DNA of 64,000 bases. Origin: Anaerosalibacter sp. Marseille-P3206. Lineage in GTDB: Bacteria; Bacillota; Clostridia; Tissierellales; Sporanaerobacteraceae. The notes under the pieces are model-generated. The model was not told the DNA's origin, did not search any database, and was given only the letters and a program-made list of their open reading frames with translations. A program made the position numbers and the translations under genes. Positions 1-8,429 of this stretch are shown one piece after another (positions within the stretch are counted from its first letter, which is position 1; the number at the start of each line of letters is the position of its first letter). The DNA lies in contig NZ_FUHM01000002.1 of assembly GCF_900155565.1 (NCBI RefSeq), positions 62,001-126,000 on the forward strand, in the 5' to 3' direction.

Positions 1-563
1 ATTATGTACATTTAGATGTAATGGATGGAATTTTTGTTCCAAATATAACTTTTGGTCCACCAGTTATTAAAAAAATTAGAGGCACTACTGATTTGCCTTT
101 TGATGTTCATTTAATGATTGATAGACCAGAAAGATATATTGAAGATTTTGCAAAAGCTGGAGCTGATATCATTACTGTACATCAAGAAGCTACTATTCAT
201 TTACATAGAACTATACAAGCTATAAAGAGTTGTGGAAAAAAAGTTGGTGTTGCATTAAATCCTTCAACTCCACTAGAAAGTATAGAATATGTTTTAGAAG
301 ATATAGATATGGTTTTAATTATGACTGTAAATCCAGGATTTGGTGGACAATCATTTATTCCTGCAATGGAGAGAAAAATAAAAACCCTTAGGAAAATGAT
401 TGATAATAATGGCTTAAATGTTGAAATTGAAGTAGATGGAGGAGTAAAGCTTGATAATGCAAAAGAAATAATTAGTTGGGGAGTAGATATATTGGTTGCA
501 GGTTCGGCTATATTTGGAGGAAGAGATGTAATTGAGAAAACAAGAATGTTTAAGAATCTTTAA
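1..563 (+). CDS. rpe: Ribulose-phosphate 3-epimerase, 5' end cut by window
   Basis: Interconverts ribulose-5-phosphate and xylulose-5-phosphate in the cytosolic pentose phosphate pathway. The reading frame is open from base 3, so about 186 residues are visible and roughly 30 N-terminal residues lie outside the window (the family is about 215-220). Family motifs are intact: HLDVMDG at the visible start and VHLM (metal-binding His/Asp), the phosphate-binding [14 protein letters not shown] with the catalytic Asp, and VAGSAIFG near the end. The first in-frame ATG, at base 21, is internal to the HLDVMDG motif and is not the start. In B. subtilis rpe follows prkC-rsgA and precedes thiN, and the same order is seen here to the right. 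Confidence 0.95.
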   Translation, partial: YVHLDVMDGIFVPNITFGPPVIKKIRGTTDLPFDVHLMIDRPERYIEDFAKAGADIITVHQEATIHLHRTIQAIKSCGKKVGVALNPSTPLESIEYVLEDIDMVLIMTVNPGFGGQSFIPAMERKIKTLRKMIDNNGLNVEIEVDGGVKLDNAKEIISWGVDILVAGSAIFGGRDVIEKTRMFKNL

Positions 564-583
564 TATATTTTCAATGTTTTTTG

Positions 584-592
584 TGATACAAT
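584..592 (+). promoter_or_regulatory. Candidate extended -10 promoter for thiT-thiN
   Basis: TGATACAAT gives a TG-extended -10 (TACAAT, 5 of 6) about 20 bases before the riboswitch aptamer. No good -35 is visible 17 bases upstream. Transcription from here would include the whole aptamer. Confidence 0.35.
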
Positions 593-611
593 GAAGTTAG
601 AACTCAATATT

Positions 612-696
612 AACACTAGGGGAGCTCTTATAGCTGAGAGGGAACTATGGTTCCGACCCTTTTACCTGAACTAGGTAATACTAGCGTAGGAAAGTG
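612..696 (+). promoter_or_regulatory. TPP riboswitch aptamer (THI element)
   Basis: The conserved THI-box blocks occur in order with normal spacing: CTAGGGG, GCTGAGAGG, CCGACCCTTTT, ACCTGAACTAGGTAATACTA and GCGTAGGAAAGTG. P1 closes through CAC at about 614 with GTG near 694. It is followed by a terminator and then by thiamine transport and TPP-synthesis genes, exactly the genes such a switch should repress when TPP is plentiful. Confidence 0.95.
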
Positions 697-715
697 ATTT
701 GTTAGTTTGTGAAAC

Positions 716-750
716 AAACCCATTGCCTTTTCAGGTGATGGGTTTTATTT
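716..750 (+). terminator. Riboswitch-controlled intrinsic terminator
   Basis: AAACCCAT (716-723) pairs with ATGGGTTT (738-745), with an inner CCT/AGG pairing, followed by a T-rich tail. A competing hairpin, GTTTGT (705-710) with ACAAAC (714-719), shares bases with the 5' arm of the terminator and could act as an antiterminator when TPP is not bound (inference). Confidence 0.8.
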
Positions 751-772
751 TATTAAATAAGGGGGATTTAAT

Positions 773-1315
773 ATGTCGAAGAAATGGAATGTTAAGATGT
801 TAGCAGAAGGAGGAATAATGATTGCGTTAGCAACACTTTTGAGCTTTATTAAAATTTATAAGGCTCCACAAGGGGGTTCAGTTACCGCTGGTAGTATGAT
901 TCCAATAATGATATTTGCTATGAGATGGGGACTGGGACCAGGATTATTAGTTGGTTGTGTATATGGGTTATTGCAATTTGCAATTGAACCATATATATAT
1001 CATCCTATACAATTCTTATTGGACTATCCAATTGCTTTTGGATGTTTAGGACTAGCTGGTATTGCAAAAATGGATGATGAACAATTAAGTAATAATAAAT
1101 ATTTTATGATAGTTTTAGGGGTATTATTAGCTATAAGTGGAAGATTGATTTCACATTTACTTTCAGGGGTTATATTCTTTGCAGAATATGCTGGAGACCA
1201 AAATCCTTGGGTTTATTCTGCACTTTATAATGGAGGATATTTATTACCAGAATTTATTATATCTTCAATAATACTTGTACTAATTTGGAAACCTATAAGT
1301 AAAATACAAAAATAA
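773..1315 (+). CDS. thiT: Thiamine-specific ECF transporter S component ThiT
   Basis: Substrate-binding membrane subunit of an energy-coupling-factor transporter; it captures thiamine and works with the shared EcfA-EcfA'-EcfT module, which is not in this window. The 180-residue length fits the family, with about six hydrophobic segments. The N-terminal GGSVTAGSMIPI loop (residues 34-45) and HPIQFLLDYPIAF (77-89) are YuaJ/ThiT signatures, and the C-terminal half keeps the His, Trp, Tyr and Asn positions known to line the thiamine pocket (for example NPWVY and ALYNGGY). AAGGGGG lies 7 bases before the ATG. It is the first gene after the TPP riboswitch and is co-transcribed with thiN. Confidence 0.93.
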   Translation: MSKKWNVKMLAEGGIMIALATLLSFIKIYKAPQGGSVTAGSMIPIMIFAMRWGLGPGLLVGCVYGLLQFAIEPYIYHPIQFLLDYPIAFGCLGLAGIAKMDDEQLSNNKYFMIVLGVLLAISGRLISHLLSGVIFFAEYAGDQNPWVYSALYNGGYLLPEFIISSIILVLIWKPISKIQK

Positions 1316-1334
1316 TTGAATTGAAAGGATTAAA

Positions 1335-1970
1335 ATGAAAGGTCTTATAGTATCTAATGGTGAAATTAGTGATTTAAATATTTTAAAGTCTGTAATTAAA
1401 GATGTAGATTTTATTGTATGTGCAGATGGTGGTACAAACCATATTGCAGCAATCAATGTTATGCCAGATTTAGTAGTAGGTGATTTAGATTCTATTAGTA
1501 GTAATACTCTAGAGAAAATTGAAAGTAATAATATTAATATCGAGAGATATAATCCTAAAAAAGATGCTACAGATACAGAGTTAGCTACAGAGTACTTAAT
1601 AGAAAAAGGATTTAAGGAAATTATTTTTATGGGAGTAACAGGTTCAAGAATTGATCATACATTAGGCAATATTCTTATACTAGACAAATTACTAAAAAGA
1701 GGAATTAAAGGTGTTATTATTGATGAAAATAATAGAGTTTATATTACTGATAGTGAATTATGTGTATCTAGAGAAGAGGGAACCTTCGTATCTATAATAC
1801 CTATTACTTCTAACGGAGCAAAAGTCACATTGACAGGTTTTGAATATGAAACAGACAGGGTAGAGTTTGGTTTTTCATCTACTCTAGGTATTAGTAATAG
1901 AGTTGTAGAAGAGAATGGTTATATAAAAGTAGAAAATGGAACATGTTTAGTAATCATCTCAAAAGATTAA
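1335..1970 (+). CDS. thiN: Thiamine pyrophosphokinase
   Basis: Transfers pyrophosphate from ATP to thiamine, giving the cofactor TPP, which then feeds back on the riboswitch upstream. The 211 residues match the family. The catalytic N-terminal domain shows CADGGTNH (29-36), PDLVVGDLDSI (44-54), KKDATDTELA (75-84) and GSRIDHTLGN (103-112), the acidic and basic residues that bind Mg-ATP. The C-terminal beta-rich domain binds thiamine. It lies 19 bp after thiT and ends in a terminator that overlaps its stop codon. In B. subtilis the orthologue yloS also follows rpe, so both the salvage logic and the synteny support the call. Confidence 0.93.
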   Translation: MKGLIVSNGEISDLNILKSVIKDVDFIVCADGGTNHIAAINVMPDLVVGDLDSISSNTLEKIESNNINIERYNPKKDATDTELATEYLIEKGFKEIIFMGVTGSRIDHTLGNILILDKLLKRGIKGVIIDENNRVYITDSELCVSREEGTFVSIIPITSNGAKVTLTGFEYETDRVEFGFSSTLGISNRVVEENGYIKVENGTCLVIISKD

Positions 1971-1999
1971 AAGCCTAGTTTAAGGCTTTTTCTTTTGTT
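1969..1999 (+). terminator. Intrinsic terminator after thiN
   Basis: AAAAGCCT (1969-1976) pairs with AGGCTTTT (1983-1990) around a 6-base loop, followed by a T-rich tract. It starts inside the thiN stop codon. Confidence 0.85.
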
Positions 2000-2059
2000 T
2001 TTGCAACTATTGATTTTTTTTGAATACTATGTATAAAAGCTACTTTTGAGGTGATGTGC

Positions 2060-2254
2060 ATGAAAAGGAAAAAGTTTTTCAAAAGACATGGTTATAGGCA
2101 TTATAATAGATGCACTAAAAAAAATATATTTGGGATTATATTAATAATAATTGGGTTAATTTTAATCCTAAAAGTACTACCTTTAAATTTCTGGTTGTTT
2201 TTATTTGGTGTAGCTATTTTGTCTTTAGGCATATTTCTATATAAATGTAGATAA
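2060..2254 (+). CDS. Small basic two-helix membrane protein, unknown function
   Basis: A 64-residue protein I do not recognise. A very basic N-terminus (rich in Lys, Arg, His and Tyr, about 24 residues) is followed by two hydrophobic segments, roughly residues 25-42 and 45-61, with only a short turn between, ending in YKCR. The topology suggests a helical hairpin with the basic end in the cytoplasm. I chose the ATG at 2060 because GAGGTGAT ends 5-7 bases upstream; GTG at 2051 and ATG at 2054 overlap that ribosome-binding site. It lies alone between the thiN terminator and a bidirectional terminator, so it probably has its own weak promoter. Cys residues near positions 17 and 63 are noted without interpretation. 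Confidence 0.65.
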   Translation: MKRKKFFKRHGYRHYNRCTKKNIFGIILIIIGLILILKVLPLNFWLFLFGVAILSLGIFLYKCR

Positions 2255-2261
2255 AAGAGCA

Positions 2262-2302
2262 AGAAAAAAGGCTTCCAGTGTAATATGGGAAGCCAAATTT
2301 TT
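2262..2302 (+). terminator. Bidirectional terminator between membrane gene and rpmB
   Basis: GGCTTCC (2270-2276) pairs with GGAAGCC (2288-2294). A T-run follows on the plus strand (to 2302) and an A-run precedes it (2262-2269), giving a U-tract for minus-strand transcripts as well. It serves the two convergent genes. Confidence 0.85.
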
Positions 2303-2313
2303 ATTGAAATTTT

Positions 2314-2505
2314 TTATAATGCTCTAGTTACATTTCCAGATCTGAGGCATCTTGTACAAACGTAGATTCTCTTAGGAGATCCATCCATAACAACTTTAAC
2401 TCTTCTAACATTTGGAGCCCAAGATCTATTATTTTTCTTATTTGAGAAAGTTACTTTATTTCCGTAAGTTTTACCTTTTCCACATACCTCACAAAACTTA
2501 GCCAT
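2314..2505 (-). CDS. rpmB: 50S ribosomal protein L28
   Basis: Large-subunit ribosomal protein of 63 residues, the usual size. It begins MAKFCEVCGKG, includes the conserved NRSWAPNVRRVKV core, and ends in VCTRCLRSGNV. The two CxxC pairs (residues 5-8 and near 51-54) mark the zinc-binding (C+) form of L28. A strong AAGGAGGTG site precedes the ATG on the minus strand. It is a single-gene unit, divergent from asp23 and convergent with the small membrane gene. B. subtilis also has rpmB on the opposite strand between thiN and yloU, so its inversion here is ancestral synteny rather than a local rearrangement. Confidence 0.96.
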   Translation of the reverse strand: MAKFCEVCGKGKTYGNKVTFSNKKNNRSWAPNVRRVKVVMDGSPKRIYVCTRCLRSGNVTRAL

Positions 2506-2533
2506 TTACAACACCTCCTTAACTGACTATATG

Positions 2534-2561
2534 ACATACTATTACATACTATTACATAGTA
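2534..2561 (-). repeat. Short tandem repeat / palindrome in rpmB leader
   Basis: A 10-bp unit (ACATACTATT on the plus strand) occurs twice in tandem at 2534-2553 and partly a third time; the last copies form the 15-base palindrome TACTATTACATAGTA (2547-2561). It lies in the predicted rpmB 5' leader between the -10 and the ribosome-binding site. Confidence 0.6.
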
Positions 2562-2589
2562 TATACATCATTACATAATAACAACATAT

Positions 2590-2619
2590 ATTCTAACACA
2601 CGAGTGCATATAATTGCAA
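2590..2619 (-). promoter_or_regulatory. rpmB promoter
   Basis: On the minus strand TTGCAA (2614-2619) is 18 bases from TAGAAT (2590-2595), with a TGT extension directly before the -10. Spacing and matches (4/6 and 5/6) fit SigA. Confidence 0.65.
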
Positions 2620-2655
2620 TACATGATTTAAATATAAAAGTTAAACTAGGAATAG

Positions 2656-2684
2656 TTGAACTATTTTTTGTAATAAGGTAAAAT
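2656..2684 (+). promoter_or_regulatory. asp23-fakA promoter
   Basis: TTGAAC (2656-2661) and TAAAAT (2679-2684) are separated by exactly 17 bases, 33 bp before the asp23 ATG. A SigA-type promoter, divergent from that of rpmB. Confidence 0.65.
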
Positions 2685-2717
2685 ATAGTTACAAATATTT
2701 TTGAGGAGGTTTTGGTA

Positions 2718-3074
2718 ATGGGAAGTAAATTTAAAAATGACTACGGAACAGTTAGCATAGATGATAGTGTATTAGCAACAATTGCAGGATTGTCAGCCAT
2801 GGAATGCTATGGTATCGTTGGAATGGCAAGTAAAAATGCTACAGAAGGTTTTTTTGAATTAGTAAAATGGGAAAACTTATCCAAAGGCGTAAAAGTATAT
2901 ACACAAGATAATGAGATAACTGTTGATTTGCATGTTATACTCCAATATGGAGTAAGGATTACAGTAGTTGCAGCAAATATAATCGAGAAAGTTAAATATA
3001 ATTTAGAAAATTATACAGGACTTAATGTAAGTAAAATAAACGTACTAGTACAAGGAATTAATGTTCAAAAGTAA
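2718..3074 (+). CDS. Asp23/Gls24 family envelope stress protein (YloU)
   Basis: A 118-residue small alkaline-shock-family protein. The family motif starts near residue 10 (GTVSIDDSVLATIAG) and the body alternates hydrophobic strands ending in NVLVQGI-like residues. Members associate with the cell envelope and often adjoin FakA, though the biochemical role is not settled. The ATG at 2718 is chosen because AGGAGG ends 8 bases upstream; the TTG at 2712 is too close. It is the first gene of a two-gene unit with fakA, 18 bp apart, as in B. subtilis yloU-yloV. Confidence 0.9.
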   Translation: MGSKFKNDYGTVSIDDSVLATIAGLSAMECYGIVGMASKNATEGFFELVKWENLSKGVKVYTQDNEITVDLHVILQYGVRITVVAANIIEKVKYNLENYTGLNVSKINVLVQGINVQK

Positions 3075-3092
3075 TATAAGGAGGTACAAACT

Positions 3093-4745
3093 TTGAGAAT
3101 AGAGTATATAGACGGTGCAACGCTGAAAAGGGCTTTTATTGGTGCAGCAAACTATCTTGAAGCAAATAAAGAAGAGGTTAATGCATTAAACGTATTCCCT
3201 GTACCTGATGGAGATACAGGAACCAATATGTCCCTAACTGTTCAATCAGCAATAAAAGAAATATTGAATCTTGATGAATGTAGTGCTGAAAAAGTAGCTC
3301 TAGCAGCTAGTAATGGTTCGTTAATGGGAGCTAGAGGAAACTCTGGAGTTATTTTATCTCAATTATATAGAGGATTTGCAAATGGATTAAAAGATAGAAA
3401 AAGTGTAGATACAACAGCTCTAGCCGAAGCTTTTAATTTAGCTTCTGAAACTGCTTATAAAGCTGTAATGAAGCCAACAGAGGGAACAATACTTACAGTG
3501 GCTAGGGGCTGTGCAGAAAAAGCAATAGAGATATCAAAAAAAGAAAAAGATGTAGTTATATTCATGAATAAGGTAATAGAACATGGAAATTATGTACTTA
3601 GCAAAACCCCGGAAATGCTTCCTGTACTTAAAGAGGCAGGAGTTGTGGATGCAGGTGGAAAAGGCTTAATGGTTATATTGGAAGGTTCCTTTAAAGCCTT
3701 GATTTCTCATGGAGAAATAAAATATGAACCTATTTCTGCTAAGAAAGATGAAGTTCATTTTGATCATGATGTATCAACGGGAGATATTAAATATGGATAT
3801 TGTACTGAGTTCATTGTTAAGAAGACAAACAAAGATGTGGAAGAGTTTAGAAAAGAACTATCACTTTTTGGTGATTCTCTATTAGCAGTTGGTGGAGAGA
3901 ATATGATTAAAGTTCATATTCATACAAATAATCCAGGTTTAGTTCTGGAAAAAGGATTGGCTATTGGTGAATTAAATGATATAAAAATAGACAATATGAG
4001 GGTTCAACATAGAAATCTTCTTATAGAAAATGAAGATCAAGTATATGAAAATAAAGTCTCAAAATCAAATAATATAAAAAAAGAGCCTAAAAAGTATAGT
4101 TTCATTACTGTTGCTATGGGTGATGGCATTTCAGATGTATTTAAAGATTTAAAAGTAGATTATGTTATTCCTGGTGGGCAAACAATGAATCCAAGTACAG
4201 AAGATATTTTAAAAGGTGTAGAAAAAGTAGATGGTGAGAATATCATTATACTACCCAATAATGGAAATATAGTTTTGGCAGCTGAACAAGCTATGAAAAT
4301 TAGTGATAGAAACATAAAGGTTTTTCCAACTAAGACTATAGCAGAAGGAGTAAGTGCTCTCTTAGCTTTTGATTATGAAAAGGATTTAGATGAAAATCTA
4401 AAAGCTATGGAATTTGCAGTACAAAATGTTAAAACAGGTCAAGTAACTTATGCAGTTAGAGATACAGAAATCAATGGAGTTAAAATAAAAAAAGATGATA
4501 TTATAGGAATATGTAAAGGAGAAATAATATCAAATGGTAAGAATAAAGATGATGTATCCCTTGAGCTGATAAGAGAAGTTGTAGAAGAGGATTCAGAAAT
4601 CATTACTATATTTTACGGAAATGATATTACTGAAGATGAAGCGAATGAATTAGCAGAAAAAATAGAGAGTGAATTAGAAGATTGTGATGTTGAAGTAATC
4701 TATGGTGGGCAACCTCTATACTATTATATTTTTTCAATTGAGTGA
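3093..4745 (+). CDS. fakA: Fatty acid kinase ATP-binding subunit FakA (DAK domain, YloV)
   Basis: Cytosolic kinase that phosphorylates exogenous fatty acids carried by FakB (DegV-family) proteins, feeding acyl-phosphate to PlsY/PlsX for phospholipid synthesis. The 550-residue length is standard. The N-terminal DhaL-type nucleotide domain shows NVFPVPDGDTGTNM (33-46; Asp residues for Mg) and GARGNSGVILSQ (79-90). A middle domain and a DegV-like C-terminal domain follow. Translation starts at TTG 3093, 8 bases after AAGGAGG. No FakB is in the window. The link to plsX and acpP 10 kb downstream is functional rather than operonic. Confidence 0.93.
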   Translation: MRIEYIDGATLKRAFIGAANYLEANKEEVNALNVFPVPDGDTGTNMSLTVQSAIKEILNLDECSAEKVALAASNGSLMGARGNSGVILSQLYRGFANGLKDRKSVDTTALAEAFNLASETAYKAVMKPTEGTILTVARGCAEKAIEISKKEKDVVIFMNKVIEHGNYVLSKTPEMLPVLKEAGVVDAGGKGLMVILEGSFKALISHGEIKYEPISAKKDEVHFDHDVSTGDIKYGYCTEFIVKKTNKDVEEFRKELSLFGDSLLAVGGENMIKVHIHTNNPGLVLEKGLAIGELNDIKIDNMRVQHRNLLIENEDQVYENKVSKSNNIKKEPKKYSFITVAMGDGISDVFKDLKVDYVIPGGQTMNPSTEDILKGVEKVDGENIIILPNNGNIVLAAEQAMKISDRNIKVFPTKTIAEGVSALLAFDYEKDLDENLKAMEFAVQNVKTGQVTYAVRDTEINGVKIKKDDIIGICKGEIISNGKNKDDVSLELIREVVEEDSEIITIFYGNDITEDEANELAEKIESELEDCDVEVIYGGQPLYYYIFSIE

Positions 4746-4753
4746 TTAACTTA

Positions 4754-4777
4754 TCCCCTACCTATATAGGTAGGGGA
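4754..4777 (+). other. Perfect 24-bp palindrome between fakA and recG, no U-tract
   Basis: TCCCCTACC (4754-4762) pairs with GGTAGGGGA (4769-4777) around TATATA. It is GC-rich and stable but is not followed by a T-run, so it is a weak terminator candidate at best; it could be a 3'-end processing or stabilising stem-loop. Confidence 0.7.
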
Positions 4778-4800
4778 AATATATTATTTGAGGTGTTAAA

Positions 4801-6864
4801 GTGGAAAGATTATCTATGTCAGTTCAATATGTTAAAGGGGTTGGACCAAAAAGAGCCACTAAGTTGAGACGATTAAATATATTTACAGTTGAGGATTTGA
4901 TATATTTCTTTCCTAGAAGTTATGATGATAGGAGAAAATTTAGCAAGATAGTAGATTGTGTAGAAGGTGAAAAGCTTAGTTTAAAGGTTCAAGTGATTAA
5001 TCATCCAACTGTGCTGAGGCCAAGAAGAAATCTTTCCATTTTAAAGTTGCCTGTGAAAGATGATACTGGAATGGCCTATTTAGTATGGTTTAATCAGGAT
5101 TATTTAGCTGATAGTTTTAGGATTGGTCAAGTCTTAGCTGTAAATGGAAAAATAAAAAGAATTGGAAATGAAGTTCAAATAACAACTCCAGTTTATGAAT
5201 TAGAAAACTCCTCCAAAGGAAAGATTGGAAGGATTATTCCCATATATCCATTAACAGAAAAACTTAGTAATAATGAAATGATTAAAATCGTTGGTAATGC
5301 ACTTAAAGATAATTTAAATCAAGTTGTGGAAGTTTTACCTCAAGAGATTCTTGAAGAATTTTGTTTAATGCCTGTAAAAGAAGCCATATTAAATATGCAT
5401 TTTCCAACAAGTGGAGATGAATTTCATCAAGCAAGAAGTAGATTAGTTTTTGAGGAACTGCTTATTCTTCAACTAGGATTATTTTTAATAAATAATAAGA
5501 ATAAATCTGACAATCTAGGAATTATGTTTAAAAAGGTTTCAGAAGTTGAAAACTTTATTAAATCATTACCCTTTGAATTAACAGGAGCACAAAAAAGGGT
5601 CATTAAAGAAATTGAAAAGGACATGGAATGTGAAAGACAAATGAATAGATTAGTTCAAGGGGATGTTGGTTCAGGTAAAACAGTTATAGCAGTTCTAGCT
5701 ATGATTAAGGCGTGGAAATCAGGTTATCAATCAGTTATGATGGCTCCAACTGAAATTCTCGCTACACAACATTATGAAACAGTTTCAGAAATGCTTAAAA
5801 ACTATGATGTAAATTGTGAATTACTTGTTGGTAGTTTAACGAGTAAGAAAAAGGAAGAAATATTACAAAGACTAAAAGATGGAAAAATTGATGTACTTAT
5901 TGGAACTCACGCTGTAATACAGGAAGATGTTGAATTTTATAAATTGGGTCTAGCTATAACAGATGAACAGCATAGATTTGGTGTTAAGCAAAGAGCCGTT
6001 TTATCACAAAAAGGATTAAATCCAGATATATTAGTTATGACAGCTACTCCTATTCCTAGAACTCTTGCACTAATCTTATATGGGGATTTAGATATATCTG
6101 TTATAGATGAATTACCTCCAGGTAGAAAAGAAATTGGTACATATGCAGTTGGCTTACAGATGGAAAAAAGAGTGACTGAATTTATAAAAAAACAAATTAG
6201 AGAAGGTAGACAAGCATATATAGTATCTCCACTAATTGAAGAGTCAGATTCCTTAGATTTGAAGGCAGCTGAGGAATTATATAATAAATTTAAAGATGGG
6301 GCTTTTAAGGGGTTTAGATTAGGACTACTTCATGGTAAAATGAAAGGTGAAGAAAAAGACTATATAATGCAGCAATTTAAGAATGGCGATATTGATATAC
6401 TCATATCAACAACAGTTATAGAAGTAGGTGTAAATGTACCAAATGCTAGTATTATGGTGATTTATAATGCAGAGAGATTTGGCTTAGCTCAACTTCATCA
6501 ATTAAGAGGCAGGGTTGGTAGAGGTGAATATAAGTCTTATTGTATTTTGATAAGTGAAGGGAAAAATAAAATAGCAAGAGAAAGAATGAGAATTATGCAA
6601 AAAACTAATGATGGGTTTGAAATATCTGAAAAGGATTTAGAGCTTAGAGGCCCAGGTGAATTTTTTGGAACAAAGCAACATGGACTTCCAGACTTAAAAA
6701 TTGCTAATTTGTTTACAGATATGGATATATTAAAGTTGGTGCAAGTAAAAGCACATGATATTCTTGAAGAAGATCCAAATCTTCAAAAAGATAAATATAG
6801 TCTGATAAAATATAAAATAATCAAAATGTTTAAAGATAAAATTGATAATATAGTTTTAAATTAA
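4801..6864 (+). CDS. recG: ATP-dependent DNA helicase RecG
   Basis: Branch-migrating helicase that regresses stalled replication forks and processes recombination intermediates. The 687-residue length and domain order are typical: an N-terminal helix-hairpin-like GVGPKRA (residues 13-19), an OB-fold wedge domain to about 240, then superfamily 2 motor domains with Walker A GDVGSGKT (287-294), DEQH (388-391), TATPIPRT, and QLRGRVGRG near 570 before the TRG motif. GTG start at 4801, preceded by GAGGTG. It follows the asp23-fakA unit, as in B. subtilis, where fapR-plsX come next; here the ylb-type cluster intervenes. Confidence 0.97.
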   Translation: MERLSMSVQYVKGVGPKRATKLRRLNIFTVEDLIYFFPRSYDDRRKFSKIVDCVEGEKLSLKVQVINHPTVLRPRRNLSILKLPVKDDTGMAYLVWFNQDYLADSFRIGQVLAVNGKIKRIGNEVQITTPVYELENSSKGKIGRIIPIYPLTEKLSNNEMIKIVGNALKDNLNQVVEVLPQEILEEFCLMPVKEAILNMHFPTSGDEFHQARSRLVFEELLILQLGLFLINNKNKSDNLGIMFKKVSEVENFIKSLPFELTGAQKRVIKEIEKDMECERQMNRLVQGDVGSGKTVIAVLAMIKAWKSGYQSVMMAPTEILATQHYETVSEMLKNYDVNCELLVGSLTSKKKEEILQRLKDGKIDVLIGTHAVIQEDVEFYKLGLAITDEQHRFGVKQRAVLSQKGLNPDILVMTATPIPRTLALILYGDLDISVIDELPPGRKEIGTYAVGLQMEKRVTEFIKKQIREGRQAYIVSPLIEESDSLDLKAAEELYNKFKDGAFKGFRLGLLHGKMKGEEKDYIMQQFKNGDIDILISTTVIEVGVNVPNASIMVIYNAERFGLAQLHQLRGRVGRGEYKSYCILISEGKNKIARERMRIMQKTNDGFEISEKDLELRGPGEFFGTKQHGLPDLKIANLFTDMDILKLVQVKAHDILEEDPNLQKDKYSLIKYKIIKMFKDKIDNIVLN

Positions 6865-6923
6865 AGATTTATTTTATTGTTATAAAATATATGTTAAAAT
6901 ATAGATAAAAGAGGAGTGATCTT

Positions 6924-7481
6924 TTGAGAGTAATCTCAGGTAGTAGAAAAGGTTTTAGATTGAAAGCTCCTAAAGGATTAGATACAAGGCCTACTCAAGA
7001 CAGAATAAAGGAGTCACTGTTTAATATTATAGGTAAAATACATGAGGAATCTGTAGTTTTAGATTTGTTTTCAGGTTCTGGTGGAATTGGAATAGAATTT
7101 TTAAGTAGAGGTGCTAAAAAATCATATTTTATTGATGATTCTCAAGAAAGTATTAAGGCTATTAATGAAAACTTAGAAAAAACAAGTTTTAAGGGTCAGT
7201 CTGAGGTATATAAAAATGATGTTTTTAGAGCTGTAAAAGTATTAGGAAAGAATAATATTACTTTTGATTATATTTTTATGGATCCACCATATAACAAAGA
7301 ACTTGAGAAAAAAGCATTGAAGTTAATTTGTGAAAGTCAAATTATAAATGAAGATACACTAATTATTGTGGAACATGGAAAGGGATTAGTACTTGAGGAT
7401 TTTCTATTTTGCTTAAAGAAAGTTGATGAAAGAAATTATGGGGATACAACAGTAACATTTTATATTAAAAACATAATTTAG
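6924..7481 (+). CDS. rsmD: 16S rRNA (guanine-966-N2) methyltransferase RsmD
   Basis: SAM-dependent methyltransferase acting on G966 of 16S rRNA in the assembled 30S subunit. 185 residues, as usual. The SAM-binding motif I reads [15 protein letters not shown] (44-58) and the catalytic motif IV is DPPYN (120-124). N-terminal RVISGSRKG and [14 protein letters not shown] are family signatures. It starts with TTG at 6924 after AGAGGAGTGA. It lies 11 bp before coaD, the same pairing as ylbH-ylbI in B. subtilis and a very widespread rsmD-coaD couple. Confidence 0.95.
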   Translation: MRVISGSRKGFRLKAPKGLDTRPTQDRIKESLFNIIGKIHEESVVLDLFSGSGGIGIEFLSRGAKKSYFIDDSQESIKAINENLEKTSFKGQSEVYKNDVFRAVKVLGKNNITFDYIFMDPPYNKELEKKALKLICESQIINEDTLIIVEHGKGLVLEDFLFCLKKVDERNYGDTTVTFYIKNII

Positions 7482-7492
7482 GAGGTAAAAAG

Positions 7493-7975
7493 ATGCCAGT
7501 AATATATCCGGGAAGTTTTGATCCTGTAACTAATGGACATCTAGATATTATCAAAAGATGTTCAAATAAGTTTGATAAGGTTATTGTAGCAGTTTTAAAT
7601 AATACTTCAAAGAATGTATTATTTACTATAGAAGAAAGAATAAAAATGCTAGAAATGACTGTAAAAGAATATGACAATGTAGAAGTTGATACATTTTCAG
7701 GGCTATTAATAGATTATGCAAAAGAGAAAAATGTTACAACAATGGTTAGGGGACTTAGGGCTGTTTCGGATTTTGAATATGAAATGCAAATGGCTCTAGC
7801 AAATAGAAAATTATTTTCTGACATTGAGACTTTATTCATGGTGTCTAACAGTGAATATGCATATCTTAGCTCTAGTATTGTAAAAGAAATAGCATCGTTC
7901 AATGGTGATGTATCATGTCTTGTTCCTAAAGTGGTGAATGAAGCCTTAAAACAAAAACTAAAAGGGGGTAAATAA
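7493..7975 (+). CDS. coaD: Phosphopantetheine adenylyltransferase
   Basis: Catalyses the penultimate step of coenzyme A synthesis, joining ATP and 4'-phosphopantetheine to give dephospho-CoA. The 160-residue length is typical. The nucleotidyltransferase signature [10 protein letters not shown] (7-16) contains the HxGH-like active site, [14 protein letters not shown] binds substrate, and [11 protein letters not shown] forms the ISSTxVR-like motif. An AGGAGG site is correctly spaced from the ATG. It is the second gene of the rsmD-coaD unit and is followed 5 bp later by a coiled-coil gene. Confidence 0.97.
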   Translation: MPVIYPGSFDPVTNGHLDIIKRCSNKFDKVIVAVLNNTSKNVLFTIEERIKMLEMTVKEYDNVEVDTFSGLLIDYAKEKNVTTMVRGLRAVSDFEYEMQMALANRKLFSDIETLFMVSNSEYAYLSSSIVKEIASFNGDVSCLVPKVVNEALKQKLKGGK

Positions 7976-7980
7976 GTTTT

Positions 7981-8427
7981 ATGGATATATTGCAATTAAT
8001 TGAGGAGATAGAAGATATTATTGAAGAAAGTTCATCCATACCTTTTTCAGGAAAAGTAATGATAGATAAAGATGAAATATTAGAAATCATAAAAGAGATA
8101 AGGATAAAACTACCAGATGAAATAAAACAAGCTAGTTGGGTAAAAGATGAGAAACAAAGAATTTTAGCTGAAGCTCAAAAAGAAGCAGATACAATAGTGA
8201 GTGAAGCAAGAACTCATTTAGAAGAATTAATTGATCATGATGAAATTACTAAATTAGCTCAAGTAAGAGCAGAGGAGATTATGGCTAGATCTCAAAATAA
8301 TGCAAAAGAAATTCGTATAGGTGCTGTGGAATATGCAGATAATCTTTTAATGGAAACCCAAGAATATTTAAAGGAACAAATAGATATTCTTGATAAGAAT
8401 AGACAAGAACTAAGAGGTATGAAATAA
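7981..8427 (+). CDS. Acidic coiled-coil protein, ATP synthase subunit B/H-like
   Basis: A 148-residue, Glu/Lys-rich helical protein without membrane segments. An N-terminal helix (MDILQLIEEIEDIIEES) and KVMIDKDEILEIIKEIR precede a long predicted coiled coil (about 55-148) with alternating Ala-rich heptads such as ILAEAQKEADTIVSEAR, reminiscent of F-type b or V-type H/E stalk subunits and of DivIVA-like scaffolds. No catalytic motif is visible. It sits 5 bp after coaD and ends 2 bp from the convergent ylbJ stop. Clostridial genomes, from general knowledge, often carry such a gene here; its function is unknown to me. Confidence 0.8.
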   Translation: MDILQLIEEIEDIIEESSSIPFSGKVMIDKDEILEIIKEIRIKLPDEIKQASWVKDEKQRILAEAQKEADTIVSEARTHLEELIDHDEITKLAQVRAEEIMARSQNNAKEIRIGAVEYADNLLMETQEYLKEQIDILDKNRQELRGMK

Positions 8428-8429
8428 AA

